A stretch of DNA of 64,000 nucleotides. It comes from Trebouxia sp. TZW2008 (lineage: Eukaryota; Chlorophyta; Trebouxiophyceae; Trebouxiales; Trebouxiaceae). Below the pieces are notes generated by a model, which was not told where the DNA came from, searched no databases, and saw only the letters and a list, made by a program, of their open reading frames with translations. Shown piece by piece: positions 55,298-64,000 of the stretch (position 1 is its first letter; each line of letters opens with the position of its first letter). Where the stretch lies: positions 310,001 through 374,000 of the forward strand of contig BDIU01000062.1 of assembly GCA_002118135.1 (NCBI GenBank), in the 5' to 3' direction. Both the position numbers and the translations under genes were made by a program.

Positions 55298-58200
55298 ATG
55301 TCAGTTCCGTTTACGGCATGGCTGTTTGCTGCCTGCTCACTCATAGCGCTGATTTCGTGCACTCCGGACAAAATACATATTGTCTTCTCCAATCATCTGG
55401 TGAGCACCAACGCAATGCAACAGGCTAGTTCAAACGTGTTTGGTGGTCTTGCTGCTGTTGCATACCGGCATGGCTGATCACATATTGAAGCTCAGGATGT
55501 CGGCTTCGATGGCATCAATCCAACGCCCGGAACGGATTTCAATGTTATCAACAAATACTTTACGGAGTTCTTCCCTGCGGCGGTGGGTCGAAGATTCTTG
55601 AGCTTCACCCAAAGCTTATCTTGCGTGTGCTCTTGCATGCCCGCAAATTCTGCATGTCCCAATTGCTTGTCAGACCTACCAGCAGAAAGCATTTCATATA
55701 ACACGAAGCTGTTCATTTGGGATGGTTGGTGCAGATCAGCACATCCCAAGCCCTGGCTGAGAGGGGTGGCATAGAACGTCTGCGCTGGATGACTCAGGTA
55801 CGCTGTGATGCACTTCACCACAAAACACCTCATCATCGTACCCCAGGCTGCATCTTTCTCTTGCACAGCAGACAAAGCACTCAACATGACCAGCTGATCT
55901 CTGGTCCTAAGTAAGCCACTGCTAACTCAGCCAATTTGCCGTGTTTGGTATACAGTCATGGCTGGTTTCCCTCTTCCTAGACTGCCCTCCAGGCATGGAC
56001 TTGCAGTGTCCTGATCAAGCTCAGATAGAGGTGTGTCTCTTGAGCCTGCACTCAGCATCACTTGGGGCACTTGGATGTTGACCTGCATCAGTACAATTTT
56101 GCTTTGAACAGAATCGTCTGGATGCAATTCACTGCTTCTGTATGCACTTGACAGGACCATGGAGATTTGCTGGCAAGCACATGAAGGATGATGATGCTCA
56201 AGGCGCTTGCTGCATATGAGTTGAAGCCCGTGAGCATAGCCAGCCTAGTGAATGCTTGAATTGCAAGAAACAAAGCCTGACATTTGCAGCATTGTTACGC
56301 AGTAGATACAGCATGCTACAGCTACAAAGCTACACATCTTGTATGCTCTTGTCAGCAAAAACAGGCAAAGGAAAGGTCTATGCTGTCGTGCGTCATAATG
56401 GGAGCCTCTACCAAGATAAGAACCCAGGAGTCTTGACATGGCGATTGTTGTTGTGTGCGGCAGGATTTTGAAGCAGCTGTGCACAGAGGGGACATCTACT
56501 GGCATGCCTTGCCATTCAACGGCCAGCTGGAGTTCTTTGATGTCAGCTTACTGGAGTTTGCGGTGCAGCTGACTCACGAGCTGGATGTCAAATTTGGACT
56601 GCCTCCAAAGAGGACCATGAGTCAGGTAAGTTTCAGCATGCAATGACCAATATTCTGGGCAGCAGCAGCTTCAGCTTGTTTTCAGATGATCAAACATGAG
56701 CTTACCACACCTTCAGAGACACAAGCAGAAGCCTGGGCGCAAGCATTTGTGTACACAGATATGAAGCATGACTCTGTGTTATAGACATGTGCACACGCAG
56801 AAGCCTGCTTGGAAAGAGTCTTGAGCCTCAGCCTAGTACTCGAGGTTTCAGTCAGCTGCACTGGCTGTCTTCTGAGACTATTCATGTGATTTAAAGCTTG
56901 TGATCTTGCTGAGAAATGCCTGCTGTTTTTCCCCCAGTTCCTGGAAGTTTTGGAAAATCTGTGCTTGTGTTGCAGAGGGACGTGCCTGGTTTCACAAGAG
57001 CTGCTTTGCCCATCCTATATGGTCAGGGGGTGAGGGGGGTTACTGTTGGGGTGAACGGGGGTAGCGCACCACCTGGGGTCCCCCACAATGAAGCCTTCAT
57101 TTGGCGGGACGCTGAAAGCCAGACTGACATGCTGGCCATGTGGCATCCAGGTGAGTTTTTCTGACTATGTAAGCAGCAGAACAAGCTGATGTTGCTATCA
57201 AACGTGACAATGGAAAGCTGTCACATTGCAATGCCATCTGCAAGCCTCATTTTCAATCAATCAGTAGAATTTACAATCCCGGTCAGGGAGCCAGATGTGA
57301 CTCGTCGGATTTCTTGGCTTCCAAGCGCAGATGAATGTGTCTGGCAACCAAAGGCAGCTGGTCAGGATTTGCCTCATTTGGACCAGCCTTGCTGGCAGGT
57401 TGTCAGTCACAATACAATAGCTAATGTGGCAAAGGTTGAAAACCTGACTGACATGCTGGCCATGTGGCGTTGAGATAGGTCACAGGATCAAACCAGATGT
57501 GAGGCAGCACACAAGCTCATGCTGCTGCTCCTTGAGTTGTTGGCATGCCCTTTAAAACATGTCAACCCATCACTCAATCTGTTCCTCCTGCCAGGATCAC
57601 TCACTTTTTGGTAGCTCAACGATTGACAACAGCCCATGACTCACAACAAGGTGTATTTTCCTGTAGGTATGGGCATGCTATAGCGTTTTGTGAGCACACT
57701 TAACCTGCCACTGGACAGAACGCTGTTGACAGATGGCACAAACAGTTGGGTGATTCAGCCACTGACAGGGCCACAGGCTGTAACAATATACCAGCATGAG
57801 CCAGGACTGATATGCCACGTTATCACTAGACAATATCTGGCTTTGACAAAATGCGGCACAAAATGGACAGGCGCTGGTAATGTCAGCAAGCTTATGCGCG
57901 GGGTATTGCTCTCAACAACCACCTGAGAGGTTCATGCGACTGTCCTGTCCACAGCTATTCAAAGGGTCACTGTAGGCTACAAAACATCAGAAAAAAACCA
58001 GTCACAGGGCCCCAAAGCGTATCAGACGGTTGACATGACGTCGACTGTGACAGTACAGGTGACTACTCAGGGCAACTGGTAGACAGTAAAAACAGTGCGT
58101 TCCACCCCCAGGCGTTTGCCACAAGTAGTGCATGGCCTAGTGATAGAATAACGCAGAACCCTCTTGTTCATGACTGCAGGGGGCTGTTGAGGATCACCAG

Positions 58201-61200
58201 TCGATAGCAAGGAAGAATGTGTTTCAGCTGCAGGCTTTGGGCACAAGCTGTGCATGACCTGGCGACAGTGCAATGCAGGCCCTCTTGATCTTGGCTGTGA
58301 CAATGCAGGAGGCTACTCAGGGCAAGATAGTTCATCAGTAAGGAAGAGTGAGTCTCAGCCCCAGGCTTTGGCCACAAGCTGTGCATGGCGTACTGACAAG
58401 ACAATGCGTGGCACTGAAGCGCCCAAGAGGAGTTTGATGATCTTGACTGTGATCATGTAGGAGGCTACTCAGGGCAACCGGTAGACAGTAAGGAAGAGTG
58501 TGTTTCAGCCCCAGGGTTTGGCCACAAGCTGTGCATGGCCTGGCGACAGGACAACGCAGGACCCCACAGCGTACAAGAGGTAGGGGATCACATTTGATGG
58601 CACAATAAACTATCTGTGTAATGACTGCTTTGAGTACCAGGAAGTTTGTCCTTGTCATTGAATTGTCCTTGTCATTGAATTGTCCTTACTCAGAGGGACC
58701 ACTGCAGTCAGGATGCAATGATTGGTCACCAGTGGCGTGGTCCTCACATTGAGATTGGCATTACATGTAGTGTCCTTACAACGAGAGTTTACTGTAGGAA
58801 TCAATACACATTCTGGTGTAAGAGTGAGCTGTGTTTGACCTGAGTCCCGCCTCGCCAGGGCAGCTTGTGTTGGATGTCAAAATACAAGCATGTGATGTGC
58901 AAGAACTCACCTTTGTAGGCCATCATTATGCAAGGTTGCGTGGCAATGCATACAGGTGCAATGTCTGGTACAAGCTTTCCCAGTTTGCGAAGCCCAAATT
59001 GGAGGGGTTGAGCGTGAACACTACATTTGCAGTCCACAGCCACGTGCAACATAATGTATGTGATGCTCTTTGTAGGGCTGTGTCGCCAGCAAGTCAGGTG
59101 GTTGCACAGCATCCTGCTGTTAACATGGTTCTTATCATACAGCGTGATGCATGTGATGGTCCTTGTCAAACCGCAATCAGGACATCAGTGTCTGCTGTTG
59201 GCAGTCTTTCTCTGTCACTGTCAGGATAACTCATCCAAGTACACACAGTGTCAACAGCTGTTTTGGTCCATGTTCTGCAGGTTCTGGACATCTTCCAGCG
59301 AACTCAAGCTGCTTTCCCGGGGGCCAAGGTCTTTGTCTCAACCCTGGACGAATTCACCCTGGCCCTACAGGCAGCCCTACCCAACTTGGACCTGCCAGTT
59401 GTAACTGAGGAAATTGGTGACACTTGGGCTTATGGCATTGCCAGTGACGCTGATAAGGTGGCAGAATATAGAGCACTGTTGCGTATGAGGACTGCAACTG
59501 AGTGGAAGGTTCAAGAAGCTGCTTACAGAAACTTCAGCAGACTGTTGTTGAAGGTATGAGCTGTCTTGCTGCTAGTTGCACACAGTCCAGTTGATGATAC
59601 TGCGCAGTGAGTGCAAAGACAAGGTGACAGAATATACAGCACTGTTGTGTATAAGGATTGCCACTGCGTGGAAGGTTCAAGAAGCTGCCTATAGAAACTT
59701 CAGCAGGCTGCTGTTGACGGTATGAGCTGTTGCGCTGTTGCTTGCATGTGTTTGCACAGTCGTGCTGCAACACGCTGTTGGTTGTATGTGGCCAAACTGA
59801 CGAGCACGAGCAACAAGTGCAAAGTTCATACCAACAAAGCATGCCAAAGATGAGCGCAAGACTGCTGCTGACGCTGTCATGTTGCTGATAACACACAGCC
59901 AGATTGATGAGCCTGAGCAGTCATTGCAAAAAGTGGCAGTGTATAGAGCGCTTTTGTATTTGCATCTTGCCTTTGACTGGACAACATAACCGCTCATAAT
60001 TTCAGCAGAAGTGTGCTTAAGTTCTTGCAGTGCAAGAGGCTGCCTACAGGAACTTCAGCAGACTGCTGCTGAAGAAGTGAGCTGTCATGCTATTGCTTGC
60101 ATTCAATCACGTCATCATCGTCTTCAAAACGTATGCTAGTTAGGTTCAAAGAACTTGCTAGGTGCGTATAGTCACCAAGCAAATGTCTGCTTGCACATTG
60201 CCAAAGTGATGAGCCTGTGCGATGAGTGTAAGAGCAACAAAATTTAGGCACGCCAATGATCAGTGCAAGACTCGCTCTGGTGCAACATGCTGTTTGTTCA
60301 CGATGAAGTTGCTGAGGGTGAGCAATGAATACAATGTTTGCAACAACAAAACATGCCAAAGACGACCGCTGCTGCTGAAGGTATGATCTGTCACGTCGCT
60401 GATTGCGCCAGCAGTCATGATCGCTGAAGTGATGAGCCTGAGCAATGCATGTAAGATCTGTAGCATCAGAGCATGCCAAGGATGAGAGCAAAATCTCAGG
60501 CTGTACTTTGTGCTGCACAGTGTTTTTGGGAAGGTAGCAAGCGCATGTACTGACAGTGAAGCCTTGCAGGCAATGCTGTCACCTGCTTGTCTGCCAGAAA
60601 ATTGTTCTATCAAATTGGATACGTTGCGATGTTCATCTTTTGCATTGCAGATTCCAGAGCTCATTTGAGATTTGGCAACAACACCTTTCTACATGACATT
60701 GTCAACTACGCCATCAATGACTTCGATGCGCAGCTGCAGGCGCACGCACAGAATGACAAGGAGAACATTGCGTAGTGACATGACTATCAGATGCCTGCTG
60801 TCGAAAATCTGACAGCCGTCATCATCATTTGTATCATGTGTCTTGCAGATTTCAAAGTATACCTGGGGAGTTGACACTGAGACCTATTTACACGACAATG
60901 TCAACTATGCCAACAAGGATGTCCAAGAACCATTCCCTGCTTGGCATGGTTGAAAATGTCATCTAAATAGGTCTTGGTGCCAAATCCCAGGTATACGGCA
61001 CTCTGAAACCTACAAGACACATGAAACTTGTCAGCATCTTGGACAGCAGGCATCTGATTGTCATGTCACTGTGCAGTGCTGTCCTTGTCATTTTGTTCAT
61101 GTCCATGAAAGTCCTCGTTGGCATAGTTGACAATGTCATGTAGAAACGTGTTGGTGTCACACTCCCAGGTGTGTGCTGGCATCCACAGAACACATGAGAT

Positions 61201-63453
61201 TGGTCAGTGTTTTGACAGGGCATTAGACAGCAGACCCAATTTTGTTGTTCCTCATACTTCTGTGCACGGGCCTCCAGCTGTGCTTGAAAATCCCTGCTGG
61301 CACAGTTGATAACGTCATGGAGGATGGACCAAGTGTCAAAGCCACAGATGTGCAATCTGCAAGACACATGAGATTTGTCAATGTGTGAACAGACTCTCAG
61401 GCAGCAGTCAAAATTCTGATTGTCGTGTGCCTGTGCAATGTCATCCTGGTAGTCCTATGCATTATCACGCACCGCTTGAGTTTAATGCACAGGTGCACCA
61501 GGGTGACCTTGCTCAGTGGCATGACGAGCAGATTCCTGTCTGCTATAAGAAAGTCCGCTCACACATGGATAAAGCATATGTGTCTTGCAGATTCTTGAGC
61601 GCACCTGTGGCTTTGACACTTGGACCATCCTCCATGACGCTATCAGCTATGCCAGCAAGGATTTCCAAGCACAGCTGGAGGCCCATGCACAACATTGTGA
61701 GGAACAACAAACTTTGTGTCTGCTGTCTAATGCCCTGTCACAGCGCTGACAAACCTCATGTGTCTTGTAGATTCCGGAGCATACCTGGGATTTTGACACC
61801 AACACCTTCCTGCATGACATTGTCAATTTCTATGCACAGCTACAGGATCACGCACAGAACTAGTGAGACAATCAAGTTTATGTTGGCTGCCTGATGCCTC
61901 TGTCGACACTGTCAGAATTTCATGTGTATCGCAGATTCCGGAGTCAACCTGGGGGTTTGACACCAACATCTTCCTTCATGACACTGTCAGCCATGCCAAC
62001 AAGAACTTCCATGCACATGGAGTGATGCACAGACACACAAGGACAAACAAACTTGTGCCTGCTGACCAATGCTCCTGCATTGCATTGACAAATGTTATGT
62101 GTCTTGCAGATTCCAGAACATACCTGAGGCTTTGATACCTAGACCTTCCTGCATGACATTGTCAACTGCTCCCTCAAGGACTTCCACGCACAATTGGAGG
62201 CCCATGCACAGAACTATGAGGAAAACGTTGAACAGTGGCATGACAATCAGCTTCCTGTCTGACATTTGAGAGTCTCTGAACACGCCAACTTATGGCATGT
62301 GTACTTATGGCATTGCAGATTCCAGAGCATACCTGGGGCTTTGACACTAAAACATTCCTCCATGACATTGTCAACTACGCCAACAAGGACTTCCACGCAC
62401 AATTGGAGGCCCATGCACAGAACTACGAGGATAACATCGCACAGTGGCAAAGGCAGAAAGGCTACCTCACATGGGCGCTACAAGCTTTGGACCTGTCCCT
62501 TGCTCAAGACGCAGCTCGCACAGACTCCCTTCACAATGCCAGTCGTGTCAGGCTGCAGGTATACAGTTCATTGATATGATCCTGAGTTTCTGTTGGGCTC
62601 TCATGGGGTTAGAAGATTTGATTTTGCCCCCTGCTCAGAACTCAGCTCACAGTGCTGCTCATGACTCTACCCCCAGTGCAAATGTGTTCAACTCCAAGTA
62701 TGTATCTCGTCGATGTTGTCCTGACTTTGTCTTGGGCTGACATGAGCACCAGAAGCCTTGAATCTGACTCTTGGTCACAATTCAGCTGACAGTCTTGCTC
62801 AAGATTCCCTCAATAATGCAAGCCGTTTTAAGCTGCACAGCTTTTCATGCATTGTACGCAGCTCATTGTATGTTGTGTGCAGCTCATTGTACATTGTATA
62901 TTCCATGCAGCTATTGAAGTGGGTTTGAGTTTTTTCCTGCCTTCATGGGGTTGTATGTTGTACCGTGACTTAGTGGAGTCGCTCAGAAAAGCAATGCTTG
63001 AATCCTGTCTTGTAGCGCCGTAGAGACCTGTCTTGTACATCCTCATAGCCTTGCCCTTGTTGAGAGTAATTATCTTGATCCATTTGACAGCCTTGCACTG
63101 TTTACCTCTAGGTTTCTGCCCATTGTCCTAGTTGCCTCATCAACTGTGCTGGCTGGCAAAGCTTGAGATACTGGTTTTAAGTGATTGTCTGGTTGATTGG
63201 CTGGCTGGCTGGCTGACTGACTGACTCACTGACTGACTAAGCAACTGATTGATGCAGCTGCCAGGGCAGAGGGGTGCTGAGAGGATCGAGCAGCAGCCAA
63301 AGTTGAGTCTTGCTGAGAACCTCAAGCAGCTGAGAGCTGAGCTGAGGCGGCACCATGAGTTGACTGACACTGAAGGGTATGAGGAGCATCCTGTTGACGA
63401 GCCTCTGAAGCTGAAGTCGCCATTTTGGGACATTGAGATTGACACCACAACAG
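55298..63453 (+). CDS. DUF5054 / GH38-N-like secreted protein, 3' incomplete
   Basis: Exons recognised: 55298-55399, 55496-55582, 55735-55797, 55956-56030, 56464-56625, 56976-57150, 59281-59553, 62319-62558 (80 codons, the most complete of many copies) and 63257-63453. The protein opens with a signal-like hydrophobic stretch (MSVPFTAWLFAACSLIALIS) then KIHIVFSNHLDVGFDGI, like the catalytic-domain start of family-38-type alpha-mannosidase relatives (DUF5054). Further likeness: RGDIYWHALPFNGQLEFFDV, DVPGFTRAALPIL, HNEAFIWRD...DMLAMWHPG, FPGAKVFVSTLDEF, VVTEEIGDTWAYGIASD, IPEHTWGFDTKTFLHD and LKSPFWDIEID. It may act on glycans in the secretory path; catalysis is unproven. The segment expected between MWHPG and the 59281 exon, and one short exon near 56100, were not found. 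The gene continues past 63453, probably past the window edge. Confidence 0.75.
57435..57475 (+). pseudogene. Short copy of the MWHPG exon end
   Basis: LTDMLAMWR followed by a stop repeats the end of the exon at 56976-57150 (QTDMLAMWHPG). Confidence 0.75.
58075..58590. repeat. Four tandem degenerate repeats of about 120-155 bp
   Basis: Units share AGTAAGGAAGAGTG, CAGGCTTTGGCCACAAGCTG, TGCATGGCCTGGCGACAG and GGAGGCTACTCAGGGCAA; they start near 58080, 58200, 58330 and 58482. No open frame runs through all of them. Given the rest of this gene they may be worn exon-plus-intron units whose parent exon is no longer recognisable. Confidence 0.85.
58685..58800. repeat. Repeat pair, copy 1 (partner 63547-63645)
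   Basis: Both copies share ACCACTGCAGTCAG, then GTGGT, CTTACATTGAGA-like and a closing TTACTGT at the same spacing. Confidence 0.75.
59620..60080 (+). repeat. Decayed copies of the DUF5054 EIGDTWAYG exon end
   Basis: The end of the 59281-59553 exon (KVQEAAYRNFSRLLLK, donor GTATGAG) recurs at about 59624-59719 (KVQEAAYRNFSRLLLT, donor kept) and about 60025-60077 (VQEAAYRNFSRLLLKK). A tiny remnant lies near 60367. Confidence 0.9.
60640..62318. repeat. About nine extra copies of the HTWGFDTKTFLHD exon, three inverted
   Basis: Plus-strand copies with a GCAG/GTAG acceptor start near 60652, 60850, 61591, 61771, 61935 and 62111; the called exon is at 62319. Inverted copies lie at about 61362-61260, 61195-61090 and 61010-60960. 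Examples: FDTWTILHDAISYASKDFQA (61591), FDTNTFLHDIVNFYAQLQDH (61771), VDTETYLHDNVNYANKDVQE (60850). Several have stops; those at 60850 and 61935 are open for most of their length. Confidence 0.92.
63183..63236. repeat. (GGCT/GACT)n tetranucleotide run before a DUF5054 exon
   Basis: Tandem CTGG then CTGA units lie directly upstream of the exon acceptor at 63256. Confidence 0.85.
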
Positions 63454-64000
63454 GTGTGGTTATTCTCTTGGTGGATGTGTTACAATGTTCTCTCTTTGTA
63501 CCAACTGCATTGGGTACCAAAAAAGTCGTCCTTATACCAAAATGTTCTTACTCACAGGTACCACTGCAGTCAGATTGTGGTGATCGATTCCCAATTTCCT
63601 TGCCCTTACATTGAGAGTGGCCTTGTAACGACACATTACTGTTCCTGTCTTGCAGGCTATGACTTGGGATTCAATGCTTGCATTTGTATGTGGCTCTACT
63701 CGTCTGAGCTCAAATGGCGTGGCGCTGCATGATGTGTCATTTGACTACGTCACTTGACCATGACTTAGCATGTTAAGGCACAGCACACGGCTGTCATCAA
63801 TATTTGACCTGTCAAACAAGACCAATGTAGTTTTCTTGGTGCTTTGGCATTGAGCAGGCTGCTAGATTTCTGTGCATCACCTGAATAAGGTAGGGTCAAT
63901 GGTGATAACAGATCTCGTCCTGTGAGCCTCGCCAGTCCCTGTAAGCACTACAGCAGTGATTTGTACCCTCAGTATTTTATAGGCTTGCTGAGCGACTGCA
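63454..64000. other. Right edge: intron of the DUF5054 gene
   Basis: It contains copy 2 of the 58685 repeat pair (63547-63645). No further exon could be placed with confidence; the gene's C-terminal beta-rich part should lie to the right of the window. Confidence 0.5.

Noticed and set aside
55492..55887. 131-codon minus-strand open frame
   Set aside because: It is antisense to two well-supported exons of the DUF5054 gene.
60963..61367. 134-codon minus-strand open frame as a separate gene
   Set aside because: Its content (FDTWSILHDVINCASRDFQA) is the inverted copy of DUF5054 exon material, with no start region or other exons.
1..64000. tRNA or rRNA genes
   Set aside because: No cloverleaf with conserved box A/B sequence or rRNA-like segment was recognised by eye; a tRNAscan run would decide.

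Overview
The window looks like nuclear DNA of a unicellular green alga (chlorophyte, perhaps trebouxiophyte-like; lineage not proven). The genes are split by many short introns with (T)GCAG acceptors, coding capacity is low, CAG/CTG microsatellites are common, and the gene content is eukaryotic (COP9 subunit, NatA subunit, SLC35-type transporter, PIF1-type helicase). No rRNA, tRNA, operon or CRISPR array was recognised. I rebuilt gene models by hand from protein-family likeness, GT/GC-AG splice sites and reading-phase continuity; they are hypotheses until RNA evidence is seen.

Layout: a poly-Q ORF (350-1807, -); a cyclic-nucleotide-binding-domain K+ channel (about 2615-11499, -); a gene of a bacterial-looking conserved family with a Lys/Glu-rich N-terminus (12309-15361, +); a PIF1-like helicase ending in a CCHC knuckle (16116-24902, +); an SLC35/DMT transporter (25578-28888, -) divergent from CSN4 (29232-31910, +); a long NAA15 gene (32600-44223, +); a poorly resolved stretch (44224-46840); an aldo/keto reductase (46841-49253, -) divergent from a small Cys-containing ORF (49561-50050, +); a LINE fragment (about 51556-52470, -); an unknown five-exon gene (52740-53834, +); and a secreted or membrane-anchored DUF5054/GH38-N-like protein (55298 to beyond 63453, +) that runs toward the right edge.

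The dominant unexplained structure is local duplication of pieces of exons, with their splice sites, inside introns. It is clear in the channel, helicase, transporter, NAA15 and DUF5054 genes. The clearest case is in NAA15 (37687-39316): 13 copies of a 60-nt, phase-0 mini-exon module. Eleven copies are exactly 60 nt and eight are open. Part of the array is a higher-order repeat with an exact 259-bp period. In the DUF5054 gene about ten copies of one exon include an inverted block that could fold into a long hairpin. Some copies carry stops or lost splice sites (fossils); others remain open with usable splice sites and could be alternative cassettes.

Other themes are five GC-AG introns needed by the models, a dispersed element of about 115 bp with the core AAGTCCTGTCTCGCCAGGC, and decayed exon pieces in otherwise empty intron space. 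The genes do not form a pathway; what they share is this mode of intron growth.
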